Part shown: piece after piece, positions 22,406-35,800 of the stretch | How the letters are laid out: each line of letters opens with the position of its first letter | How positions within the stretch are numbered: the stretch's first letter is position 1 | DNA from: Prostheceraeus crozeri | Taxonomy: Eukaryota > Platyhelminthes > Polycladida > Euryleptidae | DNA length: 64,000 bases | Direction: 5' to 3' | Assembly (NCBI GenBank): GCA_907163375.1 | Contig: CAJQUW010000879.1 | Coordinates: forward strand, 62,001-126,000 | Notes under the pieces: model-generated | Seen by the model: the letters and a program-made list of their open reading frames with translations, nothing else | What the model was told of the DNA's origin: nothing | Databases searched by the model: none | Translations under genes and position numbers: made by a program

Positions 22406-22735
22406 TTATAGAATCAAATGTGCAAAATTTTTGAAAGAGTTACTTACATCATTTTTTGGAAGCGGACCAACAATTATATCATCTATGTAGCATTTATATA
22501 TCAACGGCTTAATTTTGTGCTGTTCATCTAATATTTCCAATGCTCTTTGTTCAATTTTGTGCATGAAAATTATAGCTAGCGGTGGAGAGAAATTGGCTCT
22601 CATTGGGCAGCCTTTAATTTCTAGATATGTTTTACTATTGTAGGAAATGTCGCAATTAAAGCTCGACAACTTAAGAAATGCAATTAAGTCGCACACGCTA
22701 AAACCAAAGTTGTTGTTGTAATTGTAAAAAATATT
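22406..22735 (-). pseudogene. PLE reverse transcriptase fragment
   Basis: A 96-codon stretch on the minus strand, extendable upstream to about 22735 (NNNFGFSVCDLIAFLK). It has YLEIKGCPMRANFSPPLAII, matching the PLE motif-B block (KG.PMG...SP..A), and KCYIDDIIVG, which carries the YIDD catalytic box. Only the RT palm survives. It points opposite to the GIY-YIG piece at 21.6 kb, so the two are not a simple continuous element. Confidence 0.82.
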
Positions 22736-22739
22736 GTAT

Positions 22740-23635
22740 GTTGATGTGTTCTACATTGGCCGTGGAAGGCATTGGCACGGAATCACCTGTTGTACTGTGG
22801 CTCGATTAATTTATTCATAATCCTATCTGACCTCAAAAATGCAGACGCACAAGATAAAGAGACATGATACTTCCAATGACGCAGATCTCCCTAGCAAACT
22901 GGTCAACTACATTATACTTTTGTACATAATGCGTAATCTGCGCGTATTATTCACATATAGAAAACAACTTTCAATGGTTCTAAAGGGAACTCATCGTAGC
23001 GTTTACTCGGACAAAGACATCAACCTGAAATATAAGCTTACGTGGACATAAAATGATGTAAAATGTATTTTTGATTTATAAAACAAGCTATACAAAGAGA
23101 CATGGCCCCTTGGCTGTAATGACCGACTGCCTGCATTTCTTTTCGTTTTCTTTAACATCTTGGACGATTAGCGACCGACGACTCATTCCCAAGTCATGTC
23201 CCACAAAACTAATGAAACAATGGAAAAGTGGCAGAAAACAACATTAGATTGTAAACAAAGCCCACTACGCTCATGTACAGTGAATGTGAGCAAATACGCA
23301 AGTAACGCAATACTTGATCAGCAAAAATCATTTTCTTGATTTGAGAAGGCAGAAGACTGTGTAGATGCAATCAATATCTACAATTAATTTGTATGCAATA
23401 ATTGCAATCAATTGATTGGGCATATCAGTTGCAATCAATTTTTGACAATCCCCTATTGTGATAGCGCTCTAGAGATAAGAAAGGGACTCGTTCAGCAAAA
23501 TAGTCCAGTCTGGCGAGGGTTAATTTCGAAAATACGTGTGTCTCTGCTTCACTTGACTTAACTGACTTGATTTAATTGCTTAGGCTACGAACGCCCCTTT
23601 CCTCCCACCAGTCTGCTCCAACGGCTCCAACTTCC
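22740..23635. other. No recognisable gene
   Basis: Nothing recognised beyond short open frames and an AT-rich segment near 23380-23450. Confidence 0.5.
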
Positions 23636-23641
23636 CCTATT

Positions 23642-24690
23642 CTAGGCTTGGCGTTCCAAGGTGGTGATTGGCAGGCCCGTGTTCGTTCGTATTAGGTCCC
23701 TCCATCTTTTCGCTGGTCTTCCGCGCGGTCTTGGGTTGGAGAAGTTCTGCCTGAATGCCCTTGAGACACAGTGATCTGATGGTCTTCTCGCTATGTGACC
23801 GAACCAGCTTAGCCTTCTCTTCAGAATTGCATCTACGATGGTGGTGTTCATGTGCAGGTTCCGTCTGATGGTTTCGTTCGGAATGTGGTCTCGGATGCTG
23901 TTTCCATAGATAGCACGTAGACACCTCATCTCGAAGACCTCCAGTTTTCTCTTCTTTTCACTTTTCATTGTCCATGTCTAGCATGCGTAGATGGCCATAG
24001 GTATTATAAGGGCTTTGTATAGCCTGATCGCAAGAGTACGTATGATACGACGCTCGTCCCAAATTGATTTTCGTAGACAGCCAAAGGTTTAAGATGCTAC
24101 AGCTGTCTTATTTATGATGTCAGACGAGGAATCAGGGATAACGCTGCCAAGAAAAGTAAATCTTTCCACGTTTTCAACTGGTGTGCCGTTGATAAGGATG
24201 CGATCATTGCTGGGTGGCATAGCTTTGCATTTGTCGACGTTGATCTTCATGCCCCACTTTTTACATGAGTTTTCTAGTTTCTAGTTCTGTTGTGGACAGC
24301 TTTAATTTGTCGACGATTGCTGAGATTAGAGTATTGTCATCAGCGTAGAGGATGTTGAAAGAAAATGAGCTACTTCGGCTGAGGGAAGAGTCTAGCGATC
24401 TTTCTTCTGTCATCACAAATTCTAAGAAAACATTGAATAGGGTAGGAGAGATCAGGCAGCCCTGTCTGACTCTTACATGAACTTTGAACCAATCTGTCAA
24501 ATGTCTATCTATAACTAATGCACCTTCGGTTTTCTTGTACATGGATTCTATTATTCTGACTAGTTTCGGGTCAACTCCAATAGCTCGCATCATTCTCCGT
24601 AGCGCTTTCCTCCACACTGTGTCGAACGCTGCCTTGATGCCACTTGAAAGTGGAGGGGGATGTTGTGTTCTTTGCCTTTTTCGATTGTTG
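23642..24690 (-). pseudogene. LINE reverse transcriptase, C-terminal half (RTE/Proto2-like)
   Basis: Minus-strand LINE. From the 5' side: GIKAAFDTVWRKALRRMMRA (motif A, near 24640), VRQGCLISPTLFNVFLEFVM (motif B), and ILYADDNTLIS (catalytic YADD, near 24340). KWGMKINVDKCKAM and FTFLGSVIPDSSS follow in the thumb region. The C-terminal domain has RAIYGNSIRDHIPNETIRRN and RRLSWFGHIARRPSDH, then RPRGRPAKRWRD. This WFGH plus GRP..RW tail is common in RTE-related LINEs. A few breaks separate the pieces, so it is a pseudogene, though better kept than the other LINE relics here. The endonuclease domain is absent. Confidence 0.85.
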
Positions 24691-24699
24691 GCCTTGTCA

Positions 24700-25325
24700 C
24701 TTATTGGTGATAACTATTTTGCCACAACAATGCATCGAAAATCAAATCATTTACAGATATTTTTGGTAATTTCCTTTCTAAAACCTGATTGACAGATTTC
24801 TTCAATTCCTTGCCTGTCAGTGTAATGCCAATGTTGAATAACTGCATGAGATTTTCTAGTAGCTAATGCTCTATTCAATGAATGACGCGCATAGTTGAAA
24901 AGTCAGTGATGCTATCAGTGATCTTTAGCTGAGTGAAAATATTTGCAGATTGTAATTTATCTCCTTCAGTAGCAGTGTGTCAGTTAGGTTTAGTAATCGA
25001 TCGAAAGAAAGCCTATTCATGTCATTTCTCAGATTACATGAAATGTTACCCAATTTCTGTCAAACCATTGTTTTCTCTAGCAATTAATGCGCATTAGTAT
25101 CAACTAATTTCTGACATAAAAATGATACTTGAACACTTAGCCTTTTGACTTCACACCATCACTTGCGAGGAAAGATGAATCTGAAGCACTTTAGATTTAA
25201 GCATCCCTCACACAGTCATGATGACATGCTCGCCTCCACGCATTCTAGTCCGGCAAGCAGAAGGAGTTTCTGCTCTCTTATGGGAAAGGTGAGAATTGTT
25301 ATGTTTACATTGATGAAGCGGAAAG
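24700..25325. other. No recognisable gene
   Basis: No recognised feature between the LINE half and the dispersed repeat. Confidence 0.5.
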
Positions 25326-25329
25326 TGGA

Positions 25330-25480
25330 AAGTCTAGAGCCATAATTTTTGACGTGGAATATCTGCACGTCATTTTAATTTGATGTTCATGTGTTATTAT
25401 CACACTTGCGTTCGATGATGTATGCAAGAATGAGCTTAAATGTGGCTAAAATTGATCAAAATATGTTGCGTCTACCCCTG
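25330..25480 (+). repeat. Dispersed repeat family A, copy 1
   Basis: Shares ordered blocks with 42262-42430: AGAGCCATAATTTTTGACGT here against AGAGTCATAATTTTTGGCAT there, then CATGTG.TTTATCA and a GTATGCAAGAATG..TTAAATGTGG block. The third copy is inside the element at 57.2-58.6 kb. Non-coding; family unknown. Confidence 0.7.
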
Positions 25481-25784
25481 CCGATCACAGTGAACGCTCT
25501 GTGGGTGGATGAGGACGCAGTATATTTTCAAAGAAAATATATTTTTCCACCAAAACTTTCAAATCACATTGCAAAGGACAAAAGTATAGTAAAACTGCTT
25601 GATGGGTTGTAGTATGTTACTTCATAGGTCGACTTGTAGCAGCTACTTGTAATAACACAAATTTCTGCATAGTTCCTTCATAAGTTGCAATGTACTGTTA
25701 AAGAAAAAGTGCAATAAATGGGTCCGGAGATTCACTGTACACGTAGTCTAAAGTCCATATTTATCAATGATATTTATCACATGA

Positions 25785-25935
25785 TTCGGGTAAGAGACGA
25801 CAGGGACGAACCAGATATGGCAATGCTTGGGTGACATCACTGAATCGATGGACTACAGCAAGAAAGAATTTGCGCAAGCAGCGAAAGATAGCAAAAAGTG
25901 AGCATCCACAGCACTGACCAGAAGTGGCTTTCAGA
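25785..25935 (+). pseudogene. LINE C-terminal tail fragment
   Basis: The plus strand reads GKRRQGRTRYGNAW, then in an adjacent frame GDITESMDYSKKEFAQAAKD. This resembles the GRRRGRPRTRW..DI.EWM..S..EA...A.DR tail found at the C-terminus of many LINE proteins. A short, frameshifted scrap; the match is by pattern only. Confidence 0.4.
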
Positions 25936-25939
25936 TTAA

Positions 25940-28900
25940 AAATCATGCCATTCAACGATCCTGACACCAGTTGGTAAGAAAGTTAATGGGGACATTTTGT
26001 TGAGTTTTCTAGCCATTTAATGATAGACCAGGATTCAAAGACATGCATTCGCATCCCTCACTTTGCAACAAAGCCATGATGCTTTTTGTTTTTCTTTCAT
26101 TTCAGCATTCTGCGACGTTTCTTTCCAGTTTAATAGGCCTAACCTATTAAATGAATCGGCAACCTCAAATGCAATTTTGATGTTTGAAATGGAGTACCTA
26201 TAATTTTGATGACATGCTCTTGGCAAGTTTACGATGTCGTATGTTTACATCACACTGTTTTCTTTGCCTCCATCAATCGCACTTATGATATTCACCTCTC
26301 TAGGAAGCCATAGATAGACAGCAGGATTACTGGCTGACTCGTCTTCATCCACTTAACCAACCTATCAACTAGTCTACACCATACTCATCAGCTACTATGA
26401 TCAAAATTGTAGCAAAAATGTGTCTTATTTAAACCAGATTTATTAAACACGGTTTAAAAACACATGTACAAAAACGAGGCATAATAATACACTCGGACAT
26501 AATATACACACTCATTTTTAAAGTCACGGTTGAAGCTCACTTTTTAAAATAAAGTTATGAAGCAATTTGCAAAATACGATTATAAAACCATGTTCAAAAA
26601 CTATGTTTTGCTAGCAGCTTTATGACCATGGCTTCATTGCTTGAAATGAGCCTTTTTCATTGTTTGTTTTTTGGTGACGGAAAAGTGATAGTGCAATCAA
26701 AGCATGACTGAGTGAGAAGTTCCTTTCACAAATTGAGCAAAAAATGAAGGACAGGAAACCGAAAATCCCTGACAATACCAAAATCCTTCAATGTTATGTT
26801 CATCCGTTGATGTGTGACAATAAGTGTTGAATTCCTGATGAGGAAGGTTGGAAGCTAGAGTAAAAGCAGTATCGTCCTACCGTCGAATTTGAAGATTTCA
26901 TGAATCCAGTACATCCCAGACCAGGACTTTTTGAGTTGTTCAAGAGCGCAGATAGATCCTCGTATCTACCATCTGGAAATGACCTGCAGTATTCGGCCAC
27001 GTGATGAGACCGGTCGGGTGGAGAACGTCGCAGTGACCGGAAAGTTCAGTGAAAATATCCGAGACGGAGACCAAGACTTTTACACATCCACAGTCTATCC
27101 GATGGATTTAGAATCGGATAGAGCGACATCATCGGGCCATTGAATGCATGGATATTTCCTCCATATTTCCAATTTTATTAATGATTGGTCAGAATTCGAT
27201 GTTGCATATTTCGCTAGTTCTTGCGATCAGCGACGCTGGCTATTGTCAAGCGATATTGAGACACTTGTCGATGGCCATTGTCAATTGTCTTACGCGCTAG
27301 TGCAATAGGAAAAGTCGACTTGTATCAATCCGTCCTCTGAACTATCAAACCATTAGGGCAGCAACGAAACGATGAAGATGGAGAAGGAGGACTGTGGTCG
27401 CCAGGAAGATACATGTGTTGTGTTCCTAAATGAAAATTTTGTGAAATCTTAATTTACCGATTACGATAAAATTAAAGAGAAAGCTGAATAGAAAATGAAA
27501 TCATCTCTTTCGTCCTCTGTCTCTTTTCTCGCTGCCATAATATAGCACATGGATTGATAAAGTGGCCGAAATCCGTCGTTTACCTAGATATTTTTTATTT
27601 TCGATTGCTAACAGTGTGCGCTGCAGAAGATATAATGACCTCTTTCTATATTTCCCTTCACTGTCTCTCTTTCCCTCTATCATTCTTTACGAGGTGTCCT
27701 CGTTGCACGTTATTAGACGCTATCCACAACATCAATAGATATCCGACAGTATAACATCTAAATCAGTGACTTGGTATGATGAGAAAACAAAATGCCGGAA
27801 AGTCAAAGGATGTATCACATCCTAAATTCATCGCCTTACTTATATAACATGTTATAGTTCCATTTGATTGACCTGAAATCTACAGAACAAATTTTTCGAT
27901 GTTATTTCTGTCCACAGAATTTCTGCGCGGTAAGGATATTACTTGTTATTACTTGTACATCGTGACTTGCATTCCATGGAACTTTTAAGTTTAGCTATCA
28001 GTCAGAGTTTTCAAGTAATCATGAACATGCTCAATATTTATCCAAGTAAATGATAAGGACTATGAGGTTATTCAAGTATATAAAGATGAAACCAACAAGA
28101 AACAGTAGAAAGTCAATAAGTTAAGAAACCAACACTTAAGAAATAAGGAACAATTAAAACAATTTTATTGAGCCGAAAGGAGTTCAATTTCATTGATTAT
28201 ATCAGTATGTCAATTTTGAGAAGCTGGCAAAATGAAGAAAGAAAAATTAAAGAATTTTATTCATCTTTTAATCTGAATCAATTTTACTCAGTTGTTTCAT
28301 ATGAATTCGTAACCCGCTCATCTTCAGCTTTTCTAATGTTGATGTCCTACATGTCTTCTCAAAATCTTGATTGGTTCTTTCAGATGCTATTGGCTAACTT
28401 GACGCGATCCGACACTAGTTTTTGCTTAGATTCTAATTAAATTTTTTCTATTTAACTTAGTTTTGCATTTTTGTTGTTAGGACATCTTTTGTGATTTTGA
28501 AATTGCAATTGATGTTGAAATAATTTGGCATTAATCATCTCAGTTTCAAGATAGAATATCTAATGACTCCTTTTCAATCTTAGTATGTAGAGACACATTA
28601 TCGAGCTCGCTGTTCGTTGCACGATGCTCACTAGTAGACACTTAGCCTGCCCTAATTATGTTTTGAAAGTAGCTTCTGCTGCTTAACTTGTTCCGTTGCT
28701 CTGATTTGTTCACATGAACAACTTTCACATCAAATACTGATATCCGGAAATACTTTTTCCACTGACTACGTTTTCTCAAGATGTGATGAAAACGAATGAA
28801 AGTCTATGTAAACAATCATATTTGGGAAATTATGTAAAACATAGAAGGTCCTGAAAAACCATGCAGTAAAACAAAAGAATTTTAAACATGAGTTTTATTA

Positions 28901-29555
28901 AAATATTTTGGAAGATTGAATAATCGAGGAGACCTTGAGTAGAGGTTCATTTAAAAAACTCATTTTTGTAAATAATAGACGTTTCGAGTTGCCAAGGTCA
29001 AATCGATTTGGCAACTCGAAGAGGGCCATTAACTCCAAGGAAATGCGATTCGAGGGATTTCTTTACTCCGTATTGTTATCATGATCCGTCAATTCCGCAT
29101 CAATTTCTCCAAAACGGTAAGAAATTGCTATTCTCATATAGGGGACTGGTAACAACAAGAGCTCATTTATTGAGATCGAAACCGCATGCACATTTGGGAT
29201 TTAATCGATGCTGAGTTTCTAATATAGGCTACTCTACGTAATATACTTACTCTATGGTCACAACAAACAGTATAGGCTCAAAGATAAAAGCGTGTCTAAA
29301 AGTCACCAGAGCTTCGAAATCGCACATTTTTGCAATAAAATAGAAATTTGAGTGGCCATTTTTGAGGCAAATAAAGTTGAGAAGACACGAATCGCATTAT
29401 TTGCTACCTATAGTACCTATGGCTACCTGCAGTATCGAATTCGATTCAGCAATCCGCTTTTGTAATCTCTATGTCAAAATTGTCAAATTTCGGCTTTTGA
29501 TGGTATTTTGTCTTTCTATATGATATGTCCGAGTGTTCATTTTTGACTTTTTCTT
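25940..29555. other. No recognisable gene
   Basis: A slightly GC-richer stretch near 26870-27130 contains two short open frames, but no family could be named. One 13-bp hairpin lies at 28983-29020. Otherwise featureless. Confidence 0.5.
28983..29020. repeat. Short inverted repeat
   Basis: TTCGAGTTGCCAA is followed by 12 bases and its exact reverse complement TTGGCAACTCGAA. Possibly the remnant of a MITE or a protein-binding palindrome; nothing around it decides. Confidence 0.7.
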
Positions 29556-29559
29556 GTTT

Positions 29560-29697
29560 TCTTTGTTACTTGAAGCTGAATTTTTGTCTGACCTTGATTG
29601 TTATTACATTTGGTTTTCCCCCACGATTCCTATTACTGGGGTGTATAAGAAATAAACGTCATTATCATTATATTATTATTATCATTATTATTTGACA
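29560..29697 (+). repeat. Possible LINE 3' end with ATT/ATC tail
   Basis: A T-rich region ends in GGGGTGTATAAGAAATAAACG and then a run of ATTATC/ATT repeats to about 29695. An AATAAA-like signal running straight into a trinucleotide tail is the usual 3' end of CR1/L2-type LINEs. No coding part is attached here, so the copy would be strongly 5'-truncated. Confidence 0.5.
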
Positions 29698-29699
29698 GT

Positions 29700-32500
29700 A
29701 AATCAGAAGTACAATTTATCAAAAATTGAACCGAATGGGACCGGTTATCAATGTTATCATCACAGGTGGCTCGTGAAAATTGCGCATCTATCACTGCATA
29801 CAAACGGTTTTAATATATCGACGTAGTACATTTTGATTATCAATGTTGAGTGAATCGTTTGTAGTGAAGCTTTACTTTACGGTAATTATCTTTGCTGCGA
29901 TAAGTCAACGATACTTAAAATTATTCTTGGAAATTTCAATTTTTCAGACGTTGATAATGGCTTATTTGATAAAATTTTCAATGAATGTCTGGAGAACTTT
30001 CAATTTTGGCGCCATATATTGTAACTAATTGATCTCACTGCTTGCTAGCTATGTTACATTTCCACTGAATGTAACACAGCAATTTCATTAAAGCATTCGG
30101 TTTAGAACAAATGTCTCAGTCTCATTCACAAGCTTGACATGCAACAAATTCATTTTGAAGCACACTGTGCATGCATATGAAAGTTGAGAAGTTTTTACTT
30201 TATTCGATACATTCTGCAAAAGTCGATCGGAAACATCCCATCATTTCCACTTTCTACACTTTAAATCTCCCAAAAAGAAATTATTCTGATTTATTCATAT
30301 TTTTCCAAAAAACGCTTTACATGTACAAAGTCTTGCCGTGCGAGACTATCTAAATTCATGTCAAAGAAAAAATAAGAGGTTGTTATAACGGATTACAGAA
30401 AAGAGTACAGCACAAGCTGAAACTTCTAATTTTTCCGAAAAACGAAAAGTTGTATTCATGTTTCTTTTTGACGTTCATTTCTGGTTCATTTTCTTATAAT
30501 CCTTGCTTGAGCATCATTCATATTGGATAGACCAGATTTGAAAATGTGCCTGAATTTCACTAACGGCCCGCTCACGAAAAGCATATACAGGACCTGACCT
30601 GCTCATCACTCAGCCCCGTTATCAACATATTGGCGATATATCAACATACGTGTATAAGCCTACATTTTTAATAAAAATTTTAATTTTATATGGAGCTTCC
30701 AGGTCCAGTACGGATCTGCTTCTGCTCAAAAATATCGGACCAAAGCCCTGCTCGTGAGCTGCTCGGAGTAATCATGCTATAAATCTGCATGAGACTAGTC
30801 GTCGACAGTAAACTAGTGAATGAAGAACGCATAGGTGTCATTCTCAATTAACAATTTATTAATCAAATACACAAGGGATGGAGAGCTTTGTAGTGTTGGG
30901 GCATGTACACGAATTGTAATATTATTGCTTAATATACACAAGTGTGATATTTTAGGCAAGCGCATTTGAGATAATCTATAGCGGCACTTTAGACTAACTT
31001 TTCAACTGAAGAAAATTCACACTTCAATAGAAGGTGGCCAATCTTGGCTATAATACTGAGATCCACCCAAGAGTGAATCTTGGTTTTGGTCATATACAAG
31101 ACCAAGATTTGACCCAACTGTTCTGATGATGATCAAGACTGAAAAATCGTGATATATTGACCTCCTACTTTTGTTTAAAGTGACTTGCACATACGGCAAG
31201 TGCATAAATAGTCACATATTCACATTTTTTGCGATATAATCTAAGTAGCCGCTATTTGTTAATCCATGTTTACAGTATAGCATCTTCAACTTATTAGCAA
31301 TGGTGCTTTGTTCCCCAGATTTCAGAACTGAACAAATATTCGAGTAACTCATGTAGATCAATACATAGAAATCAACTTTTTTGATGAGTATGAAATACTC
31401 AATACACAGCAGGATTTAATCTGCGTCAGTCGTGTCCGCATCATGGGTGAAAACTCGGGTCTATTTAGAAGTCTGTCTGAATGTGCCGATAACCTTAGTT
31501 GCAGAGTTTTGCTGCAACATCTATGCGAAATCAACTCACTGCTAAATACGCGCCACTGTCATGGATTTGATTATTATTTTTTAAATCAAAGCTTGAGGGA
31601 AGAGGACGAACCTATACACCCAAGGTTTCTCGGAGGAAGATTAAAGGCAAATATGTAGAAGATAGAAGAAAGAAAAGTGAATAAGAAGAGAGAATATGAC
31701 TAAATAAGCAGCCACTGTGTAACAGTAAAGTAAAGAGATACAGTAGAACTCAACTGCATACCTAAGTACAGAAACACTGAAAATGAAAGTACGGATACTA
31801 AAAGTGAATAGACACATAAGGCAATATAGAGCGCATAATAACTAAGTAAGATCCAATAGCTATAACTCATAGAGATAAAGGTGTAAATAACGAAATAGGC
31901 AATGTTGAAAACCAAGATAACATAATAGAAATGGATAAAACAAAATACCTTTCAAATTAAGAGACGGGCTTAACTTCTTAGTGAACATCGACTCTTAAAT
32001 TGAGGTCGAAACTATTGAATGTCTGCGCAAGGATTTCGAACTTGTCTGATTCGCAGTTGCATCGGCAGATCAATCTATGCTCTCCAAAAACAGATATTTA
32101 TTAAAAATTCGCATGTATACATGATCATGACTATGTGAAAATTGACTTTGCATCACCTCTGCCATAAAAGATTCTTTAATTCGATGTTTGTAGAAAGTTG
32201 TATGTATTGTAAATGCTCTCAACTAAAAGCCACCTATTTAAATGAGCGTCTGTTACAAATTGCATCGAAGCATTCATTTATGCATATATATCATACATGA
32301 ATACTTTTGTTCATGCAAATTGAAACGGAATATTCAAATGCGAAATGCAAATAATGTTGATGATGCGCACTATATCCTAAATGTATCTTAGATGGAATAA
32401 ATGGAAAAATAATCACCGTCTAAACTAAAACTTCTCTTTGAAATTCAATTTGAAATTGAAAATCCTTGACACAAGGAAATAAATTTTAACCTTATCCATA
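29700..32500. other. No recognisable gene
   Basis: Only short open frames. Small hairpins occur (for example TCTTGGT..ACCAAGA near 31080-31110). No element or gene recognised. Confidence 0.5.
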
Positions 32501-32768
32501 CGGCACTTAGTCACCCTTGTCACAGTTTTGATGTGGTTCCCCATCAGCTAAATCACCTGACCTAGGTTTTTATGACCCATCAGTTTAGCTCAGCTTTAAA
32601 ATTTTTACGAAATTCATTGTTAAAGTCATTGCGTGGCTCATTCTTTTTCTATGCCCACTGATGATTTTAATTTGTACTCTTGTCTTACTGCTGTCCGGGT
32701 CTCTTTTTTAAATGTGTTCATGATCGATTTCATGCCAAAAATTTTATATAACCCTGTCCGTTTGTTGC

Positions 32769-32821
32769 ATTATTGCCACTGATGATGGATACCACGGTAT
32801 GTTAAACTGGTACGGCAATAA
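32769..32821 (+). ncRNA. Hammerhead ribozyme-like relic (PLE-type)
   Basis: TTATTGCC (32770-32777) pairs perfectly with GGCAATAA (32814-32821) as an 8-bp stem I. CTGATGA follows at 32779-32785, then stem II as ATACC/GGTAT with a 2-nt loop (32789-32800). After it a TTAAAC segment stands where GAAA is expected, followed by a minimal stem III and TA before stem I. This is the topology of the minimal type I hammerheads known from PLE pseudo-LTRs. The second core box is not canonical, so cleavage is doubtful. No PLE coding sequence remains beside it. Confidence 0.6.
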
Positions 32822-32829
32822 ATCGTTCT

Positions 32830-35800
32830 GGTGAAAAAACTTTACGGCTTCTAGCTGGTAAGAAATTCATTGTATTTGTCTGTCTGGAAGGTCAGATAGG
32901 CTACTGATTCTGAAAAGTACTTTTTCGAAGGTATAAAAGTCTGAATTTTGAAACATTTTGGAAGAATTAATGTCACATCTTAGTAGTTATTTTTAGTTTT
33001 CCCAAAATAATTTGAACTTTTGGGAATCTGGAAGTTATCCTTCTACATAATAATCACATTATTATTGTGTGTAGCAAAAGTCCTTGCCGACTTTTCCTGA
33101 TGTGTAAAGTCTTATAATGTAGCCTGCAAGCAATATGTGATTGCTTGCTCTATCTAATCAAACAGAGATTGTGATAATACTGAAAATTTGATTTGATGAT
33201 TCTAGCTCATTCAATTTATTGATAGCGATATTGCAATTTGTCTGTTGCATTATTGCGCACTAAACCTATGAGAAAATGTTCTTTTACTTGATAAACGCAT
33301 GATATTGACGACAGAATTATGTTGTTTATGCGAATCAATTAACTAAAAGTGCAAACTGATTCAAAACGATGGCACACGTGCAGGAACCTACTAAGTGGGC
33401 TAAAAGAAATTAAGTAGCAAAAAAGAAAAAAAGTAAAAAAGAAAGTAAGTAGAGGAAAGCTTTATATTGATAAAATTATACTATATTGATTAAACAAGGA
33501 AAAATTAGTTGGATAGTATTCTAACATTATTTAGGAATGTTTCAATTCCATCTGATATTCTGATTATCTTGTGGACTGCTACACATCGCTGCTCCCAAAC
33601 GATATCAAATACCAATGCTCAGTTAATATAGTGAATGCATGTCTTACTAAAAAAGCAAGTTTGTTGCTTTACTCAACAATGTCATCAAATCAATGTCAAT
33701 CAATGAAATGGGATCAATTTTTCTTGCCCCTTCAAAAAGCTTAGACATTTCCTAATCTCAAAGACTCATCAATCTTGTTTAAATTAGTCTATTTTTGCTG
33801 TAATGAAAAAGGAGAGCACCATGTTTGTAATTAATATGAATTTGTTAGATAAAATTGAATATTCAGCAAGATACGGATCATTCATACACGTAATCGGACA
33901 TGTCATGTCGGTCAGGTAGATTAGCATTAATCACAAACGTGATGATGATGTCCTTTCGGCTACGATTGAAAATACTTTGTTTTTTGTATAAATTTGGAAA
34001 GTTTTAACCTCTGACTTTGAACATAGTTCATGTCATTATGTAGGAAAATAGTTCCATGCATGTACTCATTATCTGTTTCTCCTCTGAGAATATGCCTTCA
34101 CCGACAGTTTCTACGAGAAATCTTTCTAAGAATGCATTTTATGCGATCTACATGAAAATCGTCTTAAAGAGCGTGCTACACGTCGAATATCGCGATTTAT
34201 CTGCGATTGGTAAAGTAATGTACCATATCTGAGCTTGATGAAGATTCCCCAAGGAATCTGAAAATGCACGCATCATTTGTATAAAATGTTCCTCCAACAG
34301 ACGCCATGTCTCTAGCATTTCACGGTGACTGAGCTCTGTCTTTTATGAAAGGATAATAAGCGCTCATGCATAGAATTCATGTTGCAAAAAATACCGAATT
34401 TTGCATCTGTTCGTTCTAGTGAGTGCCTCTTTCGTGTAATTTGTCATCGCAACTAAGTACTGATATAAGCGACAAAACAAATTGAACTAAAGGGTTTCTA
34501 TTTTGCTGCCGTATGATTTGACCTAATCTAAGTGTCAAACTTCTCCGCATGCGCATGTATCAACAAGCGATTACTTAATCCATTTTTGTCTGTTTGCAAG
34601 TCAACCAAATCGAAGCAAATGAAGTAAAACGAAAACGTTGCAACAAATACAAAACGAATCTATATTTGATGTTAATGAGTTGTGTCTACACTTGAAATTG
34701 ATCACATTTCTTATATCGAGATGCAAATGATATGGGAAACAGAAAACTTGTCAAGCGTGAAAATTTATATCTGCTTTCAAATAAACTCAATTTGAAATTT
34801 CTCAACTACAGACATCTATTCAAAACTACACCACTACCAGTTTGTTGATTGTCATAAATTTATGTCTGATGGTAGAGAATTATATTACAAAAAGCACTCA
34901 ATGGCTGATATTTTTTCGAACATTACCATCCGCCATGATAACTGATATGAAAAGTATTCTATTATGACTATTCTAGAAATTGATAAGTGATTAAATAGGA
35001 AAAATCAATTCATAAAAATTAATGATGAAAGATAATTTATGTAATTCAAGCTCGATTATTATCTGTCTGATAGGTTCTAATAACTTTTTTATCACTAAAA
35101 TGCAATGGAATAAAATAGTATATTTCACATGAGTGAATATCACATTTTCAATGACAGCTAAAAATGTGTCCAACTCCATTCTTTTTTAGCGAACGCTCTC
35201 CCCATGAGTAAGAGTGAATGCTCGAAACACGTAGGAGTGGGGTTGTACATAATTTATACTTTTCTTTCACTTGATGCGAATGAATTATTGAATGAGAGAG
35301 ACCTTTTGACATCTCCTGAATAAGAATGAAGAATCAACTCCTGTTGGTGGCCATCTTGAATCTTGCATGCAATAGATGTATAAGATTTAGCCGTGTTGAT
35401 TTTTATTAATGTTTGGAGCTACTGTATGTAAGACCTGCATTGCATCTGAATGTTCATTGTCATTTTGCGTTTCGGATCTGAAGCCACTAGCCCATTTGCA
35501 TAGGGCTCTTCCTTGTCAATATCCCACTGAGCGCATCGCATGTGGTCAGGTCACTCGTCAAGTGTTCACTGATTGAGTCAACAACTCCATTCATAATTAT
35601 GCTATTAGGATTTTCTTGGATGGACTTTGTCATCAATTAAGAGTAGACACGTGTGAATATTATTTAGCAGGAGGAGCGAAGTTTTTAACAGGGGGCGCCG
35701 CCCCCTTTCCCTCCCGCTGGCGACGGGCCTGCCGTTACATACAAATAGCATAATCTGTAAAGGAATATCTAGAGGCACAGCTTTGAGTGATTATCATCTA

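Noticed and set aside
26780-27143. Possible host exon with two overlapping frames in a GC-richer stretch
   Set aside because: No protein family could be recognised and no reliable splice context was seen.
35212-35228. Hammerhead ribozyme at GAGT/GCTC followed by GAAAC
   Set aside because: Stem II and GAAAC are present, but neither a CTGATGA box nor a stem I in register was found.
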